A stretch of DNA of 64,000 nucleotides from Eopsaltria australis (GCA_034509425.1 JAVTVJ010000011.1:8384001-8448000); one strand, 5' to 3'; numbered from the stretch's first letter, positions 1 to 13,900 are shown. Program-made: numbers and translations. Notes: generated by a model not told the origin, from the letters alone.

Positions 1-1482
1 AGCAGATGACTGGGTTCATTTAAATTAAAAGTCAGAAAAAGTGAAATTCAAATGGCTGAAGCAAGGGCCAACAATGTACCTCTATTAGCAAAGACCGCTA
101 GTAGAAACATTTTATGGAAAATCTTTTTCCTTATTGCATCTCATTCTGTGAGATGGGCGACTTTTAAGAATTAATACAGTTAGTCCCACAGAGTATCGCA
201 AATATTTGTGATTAATATGATAACATTGCCTAAAGGTGTTTAGTTAGACTCTGAGGAAAGTGTTGTCAGGAACATCTACCCTGAAATACAGGCATCTCTG
301 TCACAAATGGCTGACCATCTCTCTCTGCCCACCGAAGCTTTTGCCATCTCAGACACTCCTGGCCAAACAACACATATAATGACTTTTATATTCCTACTAT
401 CTGAGATTTGCAAGTGGGTCCATAACTTGTTTCTGCTAGGAGAGTCAACCTAAAATGCACGAGTCTCACCTTGCAACATCTCTGCTGTTTGTAAGCTGTA
501 TTTGCTAACATTAATAGGCATTGCATCATTTTCTGGAACTGAGTAGCACGTGAGACATCAAATTGCATTGACTTTCTTCTTATTTTGCTTTTCTTTTTCT
601 GTCAGAAACTCCTGATGATTCTGATAACAGTGTCCAGCACCATTGCACTTTTGACTGAAGCTAAGTGCCAGGGATACGTGCCATCTAGGCACATATTTTA
701 AATTAATATTTGACTAGAATCTGATTCAAAAACCTTTATCAGCTGCCATTTTCTGAAGTTGCAATATTAAAAATTCGTTGCAAACTGCTTGAATCCACTG
801 AAAATTTTTCAGTATTATGTGAAGACTGTCATTTTGGGAAAAGTTAGTATGCTGTTCATAAGCATATATTAGGTTTTTGGGGTTTTTTTAAGTAACATCA
901 TATGAAAAACTAGAACCACTGTTCAGAAAAATTTGTCACAGGCAAAATAAATTAATCTATTCCAAATGCACTACCTAAATGTGCTTTTTCTCTCAACCTG
1001 ACCTACAGTTTTGCATATGAAATAAAAGTTTTCCCAATATTCCTCCAAGGACACTCTAAAATATCTCTGGACCTTCTCTTACATTTCTTTTACCTTCACC
1101 TAAGTTTCATGTGTTCTTTTCCACTGTTTTCCCTTAAAACCTGTTTTTCTACACAAAGATCTCACCCAGTTTCAAGAATGACCCCTTGCACTGATATTAA
1201 GGTTTCAGAATGCACTGTCCCTCACATCTCTGACTAGTCACATCTCTGACATCTAGAACACACTTTAGGTGTTTTCTGTCATGACTGACATTCAAATTCA
1301 TATGTAGAAATCATTATCCAGATTTCATCTGAGCTCAAACAAGATTTTTACTGTACTGATATTGATGCTCTATCTTTCAACTTTTATACTTGCCCAGACA
1401 CTGGAATGCCTATCTGAAGTCTCTGTATCTCTTCCAAAAATCTCTTTTCAAATGTTACATTTTAATCTGGGGTATAGAAAAT
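1..1482. other. Unique AT-rich non-coding DNA
   Basis: No reading frame longer than about 60 codons, no recognisable repeat family and no RNA gene is visible. Stops are frequent in all six frames. It reads as ordinary avian intronic or intergenic sequence. Confidence 0.7.
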
Positions 1483-1531
1483 AAAAAAAAAAAGAAAAAA
1501 AATCAAATATATTATGTGTTTGATTTTTTTT
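1483..1531. repeat. A-tract followed by a perfect 13-bp inverted repeat
   Basis: An A-rich tract (about 1480-1502) runs into the left arm of an inverted repeat. The left arm AAAAAAAATCAAA (1495-1507) and right arm TTTGATTTTTTTT (1519-1531) are exact reverse complements separated by 11 bases. The arms are nearly all A/T, so a stable RNA hairpin is doubtful. The pairing may simply reflect slippage of A and T tracts. Confidence 0.75.
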
Positions 1532-4500
1532 AATGCTGAGTGAGTTTCCTTTTTTTCTTACCCATTGTATTTCATATAATGTTAGGGCCCTAGTTGGTGA
1601 ACTATTGTACCCTATGGGACCTGCAACTTAGTGGTGTGAGCACGTGTTGTTTTAGGTTGACACATTCATCATCACTCGCTGCAACACTGCCTGCTTTTGC
1701 TATGGGTTATTCCTAAGGTAGCAATTCCAGAGCCAATGTCTTTCTTTTGACTCGACTACTCACACGTTTCAGCAAAGAAAGGTAATTTTGCATTGTTTTC
1801 CAAATGTTGGGTTTGTGCATGAAGTCTTTGTATAGGATTTTCTGGATGCCATCTCTGAACTTCCCAGATCCTTCTGCCTCTGTTCTCCTGAGGTCTTCTG
1901 CATTTGCGGTTGTGTGCAGAGTATCAGAGCACTGTCAACCTATTTTAAGAGTCTCTGCTCACACACATATCAACAATTTTTAACTGCTTTATCAAAGTCC
2001 ATCTTTTAATCTTCAGAGTCTTTACCCAAGTTTTGCTTTCAGATCCTGCTCAGAAGTCTTGTCAGAGATAGTGCCTGAAACTCTTAGATGCTTTTGTCTT
2101 TTGCTGGTAACTCTTCTATACATTTACATCTTCCTGAAGCCTGTTTTAAAAACATGCCATTCATTTTTTGCTTTTGTGTGGTCTTTGGTACTTTTCCAGG
2201 GACTGAAATAGTTGCACTGTGTCTTTTGCCTAAGCTTAACTGGAAACAATGAAAAGCCTCTATTACTTCAGAAATTGCTATTATAAGAAATATATTTCAG
2301 ATTAATTTTCTTTTTGATGGAAAGCTCTCTTCATCATTACAACTAATGTTGTCTTTACCTCTGTGTTTCTGGATAATTTAATTCACAATGAGTCTCTTAA
2401 CTGTTAGAGTTGAGCTAAAAATACTATTGACCTGATCTTCATTTCTACTTCACTCCATCTTTCCAAGCTGTGAGGTGAGCAAGGTGAGCAGTCTGGCTCA
2501 TGCTAGAGCCTCATGCTGGCTCAGAACTTTGGCTGCATTGCTTGAGATGAGAGAAGGCAGGGAAGGTATCACCACCCTACTTGCCATTCTAACTACCCTA
2601 TCCATATGCACCTCTCTCTTTTCAACATTAAATGCCTCAACTTCAGTTCTGATGTCATCTCATTACAGCCAAAGCCTGTTTTGCCACTCACACCAGCAGA
2701 TGCTGAGTAGATCCAAGGGTACAAACCTTGGAAGGCAATTCCCTGGGAAGATTGTACACACGCTCAATCTGCACCAAGGGCAGGTTGTATTAGCAGGCAT
2801 GAGTGTAAGAGCACAGTCAAGGACAGTGCTTGACAGGCCATCATGCACTTGGGAAAAACATGCTTTATCCACAGCTGTCACTCTGTGATTATTTCTATTC
2901 AGACTCAGCTAATCTAAAAGTAAAAGCTGGATAGTTTCTCATATACTGTATGTGGCAAATTACAGCTTTGCAGAGGGAAACACTGTGTGTACATATATTG
3001 AAGACTGGCACAGGGGAATTAGCCAGTAAATAATTATTTATTGCTAAATAAGTCTCTATTCTGTGGGGTTAATAAGAATCAAGTGATGAAGTTCTGGAGA
3101 TAACTAGATTCAGTTTTGTGGCAGTAGCAACACATGTCTAGAGAAAATTCTGTCTTCCTACTTTAGACTTTACAGGTGGCTTTTATAATTTTTCCATAAT
3201 CTCATTTTTAGAAACATGCAACCTGATCTAAGCTTCAGAGCACCTAAGTGACAAATTATTGGTCTGATTTTCATGACCACTAAGTATCATCATAGTCTTA
3301 CTTTTGAAAAATATCTCACATTGAGCAAAAAAATAAAGATATAAAGATCAATATTTAGATACACAACAATAACCTGTACGTTACCTTATTAGTCATATTT
3401 TTTTCATGGCATCAGGATCACTTCTTTAAGAGACAATAACTTTGAATATCAATACTTTAAAATCACCTAATTAAAGCAGAAAAGTGATAATTTTCTCCCT
3501 TCTTCTGAAATAAAAACAAAAAATACAGAAAGCCCCATTAAAGAATCGCTTAAATGCCTTAGGCCATATATGTTTGACAAAGGGTTGCAGGCAGGGTATT
3601 TCCTACAAAAGTCATTAATATTTACAAATTCTTGGCTATTACAACGTATCAACTGTCAAGATATGCTGTGAGGGCTCATTTGTTTCTATATCCATGGGGT
3701 AGTAGTGAAATATTTTATGTACATTTTATTTCTGCAGGGTTTCTCCACCTTGCAATGTATTTGGTGATTACTATCAAGTGGAAGAGGTAACTTAGAAGCG
3801 TGATCACTTTTGTGGGTCTGTATTGTCAAGGGACATGGAGAAAGAGAGGAGGGAACTCCAATATAACAGATAAATCTGAACGTGTTTATTCCATGGCTTC
3901 CCACCTCTTTTGTCAGAGAGAAAGACAGAAAATCTGTTTCTGCATATGTTTCCCATTGAATTCAAGACCTGGTAATGCATAAACCATAGCGTAATTTTTT
4001 CAAGTCACTATTGCTTATCACAAATTAATGAGAACAACTGTGTGTACTCTCCACATTTTAGTTGATGTATAAACAGAGCAGTGGGGTTAATTGTGAAAAC
4101 TGTTTACTTTTGAAGGGGGAATAAAACCCACTCAGATGCTGACTTTTTTCAAGCTGTGAATTTTTTTTCTCCATAGCACATATGCCTTGCTACAATCTGG
4201 CAAATATACCCATAAAACATCAAACACAACCCAGAATATTTTTTTTTTTTACAGCTTGCAGTAGAAACTATGAATACATGCAAATTTCATATAGTTTCTC
4301 CTCTCTATAAAAGCATCAAAATAGCACATTAAATATTGGCCCCAAAACTGTGCCTGCATATGTACCTAAAGCTGGTCGCAAGCAAGGAAAAGAAGCATGT
4401 TCAGTCTGAATGAACTTTACAGCCCCATATAACAGAAATCTGGTTTAATAACATTTCACTTAAGTGAGATGTACTGTGCTGAGCCAATAGCCTAAAACTT

Positions 4501-5228
4501 ACGTTTCTCTACTGAGAGCATTGTTATTAAATATAATATCTGCCAAGAACTTTCCCAGTTGTATGCCCAGTGTTTCTCACCACTGTTTTCTCTGCAATAA
4601 TGGCCTCTCAAATATGTACACTTACCTAGTTCCCCAAGGATATCCATAACTTTGGACATGAAATAAATCTGGTATTTTGGCAAACTGCAAGGGTTTAAAT
4701 GAGTAAGTTTTTTTTATGTGTCTTGGCCTAAGTGGTAAATAGATCAAATATTAAAATACATATTTTATAGTACATTACTTACATAAATTTTGAGCAAGTC
4801 CTGGAAATATTTCTCCAGCACTGTTTAATTTCTGCCTATTCAGGACCTAAATGATGCTGCAGAGCAGAGTTGAATCACACACCTGAGAATGATATGGTTT
4901 GCTGGGAACTTTCTAGACTAGAGTGCCAAGCAGGGGGAGAGGACAAAGCTCTTCTCAGAAGACAACCCTGGAAAATCCAATGAAAGAAGAATTAGACTGA
5001 GAAAGCTGCATCCCGACCTAGTGAGGTGTTTTGCCAGTTTGACTGAGAGGCAGCCCAGCAACAATCTGACCAACTGTGCTACCTCCAGCCTCCCACCTCT
5101 CATTATAAATGATCATTCCCCTCAGATAAGGAAGGTACATGATATTCCATAAATCTGTAAGTCTGTGGAGTCACAGTAAGTACATTTATAAATCCTCTGC
5201 AAAAACAAAGTTACTGGATTCAGTGGAA
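1532..5228. other. Unique non-coding DNA, no gene seen
   Basis: The longest open frame is 2475-2888 (+, 137 codons) in a slightly GC-richer patch. Its predicted product has no domain, signal or composition I recognise. A second open frame overlaps it on the other strand, as expected by chance in such a patch. Nothing else stands out. Confidence 0.65.
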
Positions 5229-5546
5229 ATCATAAAATCATGGAATCATAGAATGGTTTGGATCACAAGTGATCTTAAAGATCATCTAGTCTCAAGCCCT
5301 GCCATGGACAGTGACACATTCTACTAGACCAGGTTACTCAAAGTCCCATCTAACCTGACCTTGAACACTTCCAGGAATGGGACATCCACAGCTTCTCTGG
5401 GCAAGCTTTCTCAGTGTCTCACCACCCTCACAGTAAAGAATTTCTTCCTAATATCTAATCTAAACCTACCCACTTCCAGTTTAATGCCATTACCACTTGT
5501 TCTTTCACTACCTTCCCGTGTAAAAGGTCCCTTTCCAATGATCATG
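5229..5546 (-). mobile_element. CR1 LINE 3'-end fragment (5'-truncated)
   Basis: Read on the minus strand, this is the terminal ~320 bp of a CR1 non-LTR retrotransposon, the end of the second reading frame plus the short 3' tail. On the plus strand it starts with the family's inverted tail (ATCATGGAATCATAGAATGG near 5237) and continues through recognisable CR1 blocks such as CATCCACAGCTTCTCTGGGC (5384) and TTTCTTCCTAATATC (5440). CR1 copies end in short ATTCTATG-type repeats rather than poly(A) and are usually severely 5'-truncated, as here. The upstream limit is approximate. There is no coding capacity. Confidence 0.9.
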
Positions 5547-8500
5547 TAAGGGTTTTTCTCTATCAAACATTTCCCAAAATACAGTCACAAATGAGCAAAC
5601 TTAGTAGTAGGACTAACAGAATAATGTTAAGGAAGGAAAATTGCAAATGCAGAAATATTTGAACAAAATATTCTATATAAACCTAAAAAGAGAGGAATTC
5701 TTTATGTGACTGTAAAATATTTCTTTTCCTCCTGCTTCCCTTCTGCATCTAGGGGCTCCCTACCAGGGAGAAAGGGCAATGACACTACTCATTATTTGAG
5801 AGGCATTTCAACAGTTCTTACTTTGCTATGTAATTTTGGGTACCAGGTCACTAGCTACATCAGTATAGAGAGAACAGTCTGTCTTCTTGCTTTTCCTGCC
5901 TACCACATCCTCTGCTGAAAGTCATGCCTTACCCTGAGTTTTACATTCCCAATAAAACCCTTCATCCCATACAGAGCTCAACATCTTAGCACCTCAAGCA
6001 GCAATAGAATTTTCTGACATAGCTTCTTTTTGCAGTGGCCTCAAAATGTTTATGGCCTAAGAGCTGTTTGGTCTTCTTGTCAGCCACATTTCTCAGTCAG
6101 TGGCTACAGATCTTCGGCTTTAGATTTCCCAGTAACCCAGGAGAGAGGAGGGACACGCCTGATTTCTTAAGCAGTATCTAATGAAACTGAAACTGAAGCT
6201 TCTTCAGTTGCTGTTGCTTTTACAGCAGTGACATTTTCTGGCTTAGTGGTCCAGTGCATAAGGTAATGAATTGGGAGTCACAATGAAAACCTATGCCTCT
6301 GAATCCTATTATTTCAAATTACCTTTTATTTTTTGTGCAGCAGTGGACACATGGTGTGGAATTCATTAGCTGTAATTAAATCATCTAGAATTTGGTGTCT
6401 CACTCTGAATAAGAATCCACAGGTTTCTTTAGCAAGCAATGGAGGCACATAAGCACCTACAGGGCAATTCATTTCCTAGTAAAATATGTATGCAATGGGT
6501 CTTCTAAATAGTTCTTTTCATTAGCCAAGGGAGCTCATTATGGGAGCCCAAACTTAGACATCTGATTTTTAGAAATCTAAATTTCCTCAGGATGACTTTG
6601 ATACATGGTAATTCAGGAAATATTTGGAATTTGTAAAAATGTCAGCACTTTCTATTTCTAGTTTGTCATTTCCCTCCTGTGAAAAAAAAACCAAAAAAAA
6701 CCCTGAAGTGTTCTTAAGATTCCACGTTGTAACTGTAACTATATTCCCTGCTTTAATAAAAAAATAACCATGGTGCTGCTTAGTATGAAAAGTATTACAT
6801 CTGTAAACCCCAGCGGTTTTAATCTGAAAATTACTCATAATGAAAAGAAAAAATCTGGTGGAAACATAAACTAAACCAAGTAAACTCAGGAAGAGGTGTT
6901 ACACTGGAAGAGTTCTGAATGTATGTAATAAATAATCGAAGAGAAGTGTAAATGACTTCAAGAGAGCCTTGTATTTCCTTCATCAGCACAAAAGAGGTCA
7001 AGTCATAGAGTGAAAAGACAGGAAAGTGGGATTAAGGTACACCAAAAAAAGCAGACCTGCTGGGACAGATAACTTTTTCCTGTTTGTAAATTCCATGTTT
7101 TCAACAGAAAATGAAGTGACTACACAGATGTTCTGTGTTATTCCCACATCCTTTGAAATTCAGTTTCCAAAAAGTCACCTTGTTCTGTATCCTCTCATGT
7201 AATATAAAGTGCATACACTGTTTTCCAACATGTTCACATGCATTTTTGCTGTCAAGAATGGTCTATTTCATCAGCCATGATAATGGAAAAATTTGTGTAA
7301 GAAGGGGGATAGAAGCATTAATAGCATCAAATTCTGCTGTTAAGATTTGTGTGAGAGAAGGCTGCTGGTGTCTAAGTCATGGGGTCCACATTAGTATGCA
7401 ATTTGGCCCCAAAAGAATAAATCATTAGGTGTTGAGGCTGTTGTATCTTTGGTCAGTGTTGTTCTGGAGTTCTATATTGGTCTAGAAAAAAAAATTCCCT
7501 CTACCTGCATGACCAAAGCTGTCTGAATGCCCTAGCTTGGATACTAAATAATCCAAGTAACTTGTTAAGCATGGGAAAACATTACGTATAGAATGGAACC
7601 TACAGTTTGGGTTGATTTAGAAGAAACTCATCTATTGCATACCATAACAGGTTTGCAAATGGATTTAACATGGAGTATATCTATCCTGCTGGTCCAGATC
7701 AAAACATGCATGAAAATGTAGTCTTCATTCCCAAGTTCTTCCTTGAGTGCCTCTTGTGGTTTTGATTTGCTCCATCTTACCAGACACTGCTTCACTATGG
7801 AATGTGCTTTTGGATATTGTCTGATAATCATAACATTATTAAATGAAAGGAAAAAAAGCACTTAGAAAGTCCAAGCTATCCTGCAAGAGTCATCTTTTTG
7901 GGTTGGGCTGTGCTTTTGATCTCAGTCTGATTACTGGCAATAGAACCAGCCTCAGAGCTTAGAGGAGTCTGTACCAAATTCATCCAACATTTTCTTCTCT
8001 GGAATCAGAGCCAGCAGCCACCATGTCCATTCTCATGGCATAAGTAGGAAGGAAGCATGTTCCCTTCTGGTAGCACAGCCCTGAGGATGTATGCAGTTTA
8101 TGATCATTACGAAAAGATCTAAAAGAACAAGAACTTAAATCAAAAATTATATAACAAGATTTTCCATCAGATAAGATTCCTTGCAACTGCTTCTTTTTCT
8201 CCCAGTGTCAGGATTTCCTTTAGCTTTTCCTTCTAAATCATGAACACATTTGTTTTCACCACCACACAACATATCCATAGGCAGACCACTATCTCACCCT
8301 TCTACATAGTTTAGAAAATGCTTTGTAGAAATTATGCACCTGGAGAAACTCAGTCCTGTATTCTATCTGCATTTGGGTCTTTGCCTCCCAGTAATAGTGT
8401 CACAGATTCTTGCAGCCTACAGTACTCCCTTTTCCAATGGCACCCTCATTCCTTAAGAGGGGAAATCTTGGCAATAGGAACAAGATTTCCTGCAGTGTTT

Positions 8501-9026
8501 ACAGCAGCAAAGAGTTGTAGTGAGCTGTGGTTCCCAGTTCCAGACAGTTATGGGCAAGGTATCAAAGCTCCAGTAATGCCCTGTGGAGGAGGAGGACATG
8601 GCTCTACCTTTGTTGCTCTCAGACTTAACATGTGTGGTACATATTCAGAGATAAAAGAGCCTGAAGAAATCCATCATCTGATTTCCTCCACAACCTTCCT
8701 TCTCTGCCCTTTTGTAAGGAGGAGGCACAAAAACATGTGTTTTTTGTGTTGAAACACGTTCATGTTTAAAAGCAGCGAATGAACCGAACGCCAGGGAAAC
8801 TCAGAGTCTTTTGAAGGCTCTCATTTCCTTAACAGAGTGACTTTGGAGTCTGGGAGATTACTCCTTAGCAAAGCTTACACAATGTGAAATAAGAGTCAGG
8901 CCCTGATTCTATTAACCTTTGCCCACAAAAGTCTTAAAAATAATGAAGTAATTGAGAGTAAAGGCAGTTCTACCAGTCTGCAAACTCTATCCCAGTAAAT
9001 TTTATAAAAGACATCAAATAATGCTT
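5547..9026. other. Unique non-coding DNA between CR1 piece and A/C microsatellite
   Basis: Apart from the possible SINE relic near 6.23 kb, I see no recognised repeat. The open frame 8318-8752 (+, 144 codons) is the longest here. It shows no domain, no plausible signal peptide or membrane segment, and low-complexity-like composition (PPSNS, CGGGGHG, RRRHK), so I treat it as a chance frame. An A-rich patch with two A runs lies at 6681-6703. Confidence 0.6.
6229..6300 (+). mobile_element. Possible decayed tRNA-derived SINE (MIR-like) head
   Basis: TGGCTTAGTGG at about 6239-6249 closely fits the RNA polymerase III A-box consensus of tRNAs and tRNA-derived SINEs. The following GGAGTCA (6274) and TCTGAATCC (6298) fall where the anticodon-side block and a degenerate B-box would lie. 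The A-to-B distance is in the range for a long-variable-arm tRNA. The B-box is poor and no acceptor stem pairs, so it is not a functional tRNA. An ancient amniote SINE is the best guess, and chance resemblance is possible. Confidence 0.3.
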
Positions 9027-9080
9027 AAAAAAACAAACAAACAAACAAACAAACAAAAAAAAAAAAGAAAAAAACAAAAC
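9027..9080. repeat. (AAAC)n microsatellite with A-rich flank
   Basis: About six tandem AAAC units (9032-9055) are followed by a long A-rich run interrupted by G and C, then a C-rich stretch (CCCCCACCC near 9087). The interrupted A tail resembles slippage-derived low complexity. No retroposed body is recognisable immediately upstream on the plus strand. Confidence 0.9.
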
Positions 9081-10890
9081 GCAAAACCCCCACCCAACCA
9101 TTGATTTCCATAAAATAGGATTTCACCTTTGTTATAATTCAGCCTTACTTCATACAATCTCCAGATACTTAAGGACACAATGTATGGTTTTTAACAGTTC
9201 TGAGGGGTATATCAGAACTCAGCTCTAGGAAAAACTACGGGCACATGTTTCTGAGTGCAATGCTTGAAGATTTCCAAGTAGAATGTTTTAAAGTTCAGAG
9301 CAATTCATACACCTTAGGACAATAGTATACACAAACTATGTTTTTACATCTGCTTTGAAAAGGCAAGTTGCTATCAAATCTCTCTACAATAAAGTAAATC
9401 AAATGTGACTGATGAAAATCATATCTAATTGAATTATCTAATTAAATACAAAGAGGCATTGCATACTTTCCTGCTCCCCTCACAAAATACAAAACATTTT
9501 AGTGTGAGAGGAACATTTGGCTGAGTCATCCTGCTCTGAGGTGACTAAACAAATTATATTTGTTCTTCCTTTAACACTGTCACTTTCTTTTCTTAATATA
9601 TAGTCTCTGCCACAATCTTCTCTTCAGTTTTGCAGGTGCACCCCACAGGGCTCCACAGGATGCTGGTCTGTCAGAAAGTGAGACACACAGTGGCATCATG
9701 AATATTTGTACATAAAACTGTAGTTTTCTTGCCTCCAGACACCTGTACTGCCAAGAAGCTGTTCTAGCCACTCCTGCAGCTTTCTCTTCCCTATGTTTGA
9801 GTGCAGCTGGGAACACAAGGGGTTAAGTGACACTGCTCACACCGTGCCTGTCTCGATGGCAGGGCAGGAGGTTATGCAGCAGGGATTTCATACGAAGGTG
9901 AATGCTTCTCCTAATGAGGTGAAGCTGATGGCTCTAATGCAGTGGAACAGCTGCAGTGGGCTCTTTCCCAGCTCGGAGTCATGCTGAGATCCGTTTCAGC
10001 ACACAGCAGCTCTGTTTTCTTCACACATGATAATTATGATTGATTTGCAAAAGATGTAAAATGTTACTTTTTTGTAACAAGAGTTTTAAGGTTGTGAGGC
10101 ATCGAGGCAGGGGTTTTGGTGCTGTTCCAGTGAGGACCAGCTCCCTTCTGCCTGCTCAATCTTCTCCTTGGCTGACAAGGTTAGTTTCCTCTTTTGCTGC
10201 AGTCTTCTGAAAGTGCTTGTGGATTTGGGTGCTGGGAGGGACCAGGAATCCTAGTTCCAAGTCCTACAATAATGTAAACATAACCTGCCTGTTTCAAATG
10301 AATGTGATGTATAAAACACAGTCACAAGAGACTCGTGGCTTTTCTGCCTCGTTATTAACAATTCTGCCAAGTTTCCATTAATGGCCCTATATCATGATTA
10401 GATGTCACGGCAGGTATATACGTAGGATTTTCTGCCTGTAATACTCAAACTGCTTCCCTGAAAGCCTCAAGTTTAACATAAAATTCCTGATTCCCTAGAT
10501 TTAGCATCTGGCTCTGTCACAGCTGTGCATCCCACTTCCTGGTCATGGGGACTATCTTCCTCTTCCAGGTTCCCAGGGGCCAGGAGGTATCCACAAGGCA
10601 CATATTGCACCTGTGTGTGCAAGGAGCTTCTGAACTAGTCTGGATAGCTGAGCAAAAGAGAGGTCAGCCCTATTCCCACACAGATGTTGGGTTTTTGGAG
10701 GGAAAGCAAGCTGGCTTTCAGTCAGCCTGCAGGCTCTGCGGAATTGCTCAGGACACTACCTGTCCACAGAGACATAGAAACGGGTTCAGAGAAAATAGTC
10801 AGTTCTCAGTGCTGTTAATTAGTCTTTAGTTTGGACAATTATTACATCTGTTGTGGATGTTGTCATTTTAATGTAGAAAGCTTTTTCCTA
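9081..10890. other. Unique non-coding DNA, moderately GC-richer patch 9.6-10.8 kb
   Basis: Open frames at 9580-9816 (-), 9793-9987 (+) and 10545-10829 (+) are short and lack recognisable domains. The 10.1-10.8 kb part is richer in CTG/CAG words, which lengthens frames by chance. No gene, promoter or RNA is supported. Confidence 0.6.
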
Positions 10891-10960
10891 AAAATCCAAC
10901 AAACCAACACCAACCAAACAAAAAAACCCCCTCAATAAACAACAACAACAACAACCACCA
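10891..10960. repeat. A/C-rich low complexity with (AAC)n
   Basis: A purely A/C-biased run (AACAAACCAACACC-like words) ends in about six tandem CAA units at 10938-10957. This is a simple repeat with no coding or regulatory meaning visible. Confidence 0.85.
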
Positions 10961-13900
10961 AGGAAAGGAGTTTGTCTTAGCAAGTATCACAAGCAAAATG
11001 CAAAATTCATCTATTGTAAAAAAAATTCAAATTATTATTCAGTCTTTAACTATGTGATCATGAAAGTGCCCAGGGTACAGAATAAGCAGAGCAGAAAGCT
11101 TTAAGAAAAGAAATGATAATTTGCTTTCTGGTGTGTAAGCATCAGATTAGACCAGGACACAGGAACTTTCCCTGCCAAATCATTTCTCAGTTTGGACAGC
11201 TTAATTCTGGCAGCTCCTAACATTTTCCGATTAGACACTGAAATTTGAACACTCTTGTATTATAATTTCTATACGTACTTTTGCATAAAATGTATCATCT
11301 AGTATAAGGATACATGCTTTGTGATTTAGCAAAGAAGCTAATTTTCCCCTTAAGTTATAAGACAAAATAATGACATTGCTGGTATATTAAAAACCACAGG
11401 CAGCATACATCCAACTTATTATGACACAGTTTTGTCAATTGCTAGGCTCAGTGGTGTTTCTAGATGTAATGGCAGAGTTCAAAAAATATTGTTAGGAATT
11501 TTTGAGGGAGATAATAAATAAATTATAACTAATAATAATGTTTTCAGCAAATTGCTGACACTTAAAGGGATAAAAGCTGTCGAGCTAAATTGAACCATAT
11601 GCTTTTTGAAAAAGCAATTTCACATGTGGAAACTCTATTAATATCTCTGTATGTTATTAGGACAGCAGGATTTGTTCTGCAACTAGATGTATTTGCTGTA
11701 TTAGATTAGTTATGTACAGAAATATGCACAGCTACCCAACATGCACTTTCAACTGTAGAAGCTAAAACAGTATCTTCATCTATTTTTAGTTATATTCAGT
11801 ATTTCTTACTATGTGGGGTTTTCTCATTACTGTTTTTGTGTTGCTAAAAAACAGTTGTGAAAGAGGGGAGAAAAGTATGTTGGTATTATCTCCTTCTCAA
11901 CTTCACAAAGAATCAGAAATATAAAGTAACAGCAGAGAGATTTAAACTCCAAATGCAATCAGAGACCTAATTCTGCGAGATTATCACCGTCTTTTAACTT
12001 CCCTTACATGTTGGCAACTAAGTTGTAAATTGTCCCATAGCTAAAACCTTGTTCAGTTTTAAATGGCAAGTAAAGGTGATGGTAGCTGTAAAGAGTTTTC
12101 CTGAGAGAAGAAGCATTGGACTCCAGCTGCCAACCTGAGCTTAGAGGAGGGCTCAGAAAATGTGTATGATGTATTACTGTGTAATGCATCTGGAGGCTGC
12201 AATGTGGGATAGCCCTGGCAACTAGATTTTATGATATTTCCTCTGTTCCTTCACACCAACTGACAAGGACACAATAGACAAGATAGGAACCAGGACTCGG
12301 TCCTTCATCTGAAAATACCAATTTTGGTTTCTTCTGCCTCATACTTTATCTCTCCCTCCTATGAGTATGTAGATATCATATGACAACAAAGTCATTTTAT
12401 CAGAATTTTGCTGGTATTTCAGATTGGCAGCCAGAAGAGATGCATGAGTCTCATCAATTGCATAGACAGCTCTCAAAATGCTCTCTGGAATAAGAGACCA
12501 ACGCAGACTGAGCAAACCAGAAAATGTGATAAATCCCAAACAATACGCGGCTTCCTCTTGTGTTTGTGCTCTATACAAGTCTTTCAGTGATGCTTACTTT
12601 GTCGTGTCCATAGAAAAAGCAAACCCACCAACCAACAAAAAACAGATAGAAGAGAAAAAAACACATTTTGTTGTAGACAACTGAACAAAGCTACTGCATG
12701 CTTTCAAAAGAGCAAAAATAATTCCTGTTGCTTGTGGGATGAATAGAAAGAATGTAAAGCTATTTCTGATTGTTCTGCTGAAATCCTGATCTTGCAGAAC
12801 TCCTTAAGGACAGACATGGTGATGTCAGTCCATGTTATTTCACAAAGCTTTAGTAAATTAGTTGGATGGAATTTATGCTTTCAGAGGAAGACAGCCAAGT
12901 CTGCGCCTGGATTATCTGTAGCTTTGTACAAAATGGTCGTATTTTGCCTGTATAACCCAGGTTTTGTTGAAAATATCCTGGATGCACACAGAAAGGTCTC
13001 TCCCCCTGGATATTGTGTGATTCAGTGAAGCCTCATGCCTCGCTGAACTGTGGAGCCTGTAGAGTAGAGGAAGCCTCAAGCAGGGCAGGACGAGCACTAC
13101 TGGGCGGTTCTGAGGAGTGGGCTGGGGTCAGACAGACAGCTCCCTGCAGGAACACTGAACTCTGTTGGTGAAGCTATCACCGCAGTGAGGCCAGGAGTCT
13201 TGGTGTCTGTCAATTTATATTAAGATAATAAAGCACTCAAAATATAAACATCTTTTCCAGGCTAGCCCAATATTAAAAGAAAACACCCTCTAAGGAATTG
13301 CAAAAGAAACGTAAAATGCCTTGGAGAGGGGCAAGACAGGACTTTGTTGCTTTTAATACAACACCAGAGCTTTATTTTCTCTCCTTCTTTTCCGTGCTTA
13401 AATTTAGTAACATTGCAAGAGAACATCATAATTTTGCTGATGCAGAAGTCCTTGTCACCCCTACTTTTTGTCCTGGCTAAGCTACTGCAGAGATTCGTTT
13501 CTCACTAATGCCTCTGCATGCACAATTAACAGCTGATGCAGAATTCCCTCACCTGGTCTTGAATAGCTACAGCTCATAACTCCAGACCTGGCTCTGTTAC
13601 ACTGCTGGTTGTTAATCTGAGCTCATATTTATTTCAAGGTGTTCTGGCTACATTAGGAAGGCCTTTCATCTACTTCTGACAATTCTTGGACTCTGTTTTT
13701 CCATAAAACTCTATTTTCCCCCAGTTGCAGACTCCTGGTTTCCACTCCCAAGATAAAGGATAACTAAAGGCTGGTAACTTACGCTTTAGACTTTTTCTTC
13801 CTTGGCTAATGCCTGAGTGTTCAAAAACCCTTGGTCTCTTCCGTCCCTATGGGAAATTTTACTATGTGAAGCAAATGCAGGACAGCTGCCTATATCTTTG

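Noticed and set aside
2475..2888. 137-codon open frame
   Set aside because: No recognisable domain, an overlapping frame on the other strand, and a locally GC-richer patch in which longer chance frames are expected.
8318..8752. 144-codon open frame
   Set aside because: No domain, no codon pattern I can defend, no splice or promoter context; treated as chance.
9027..9080. A/C-rich tract as the tail of a retroposed SINE
   Set aside because: No SINE body or polymerase III boxes precede it on either strand; plain microsatellite.
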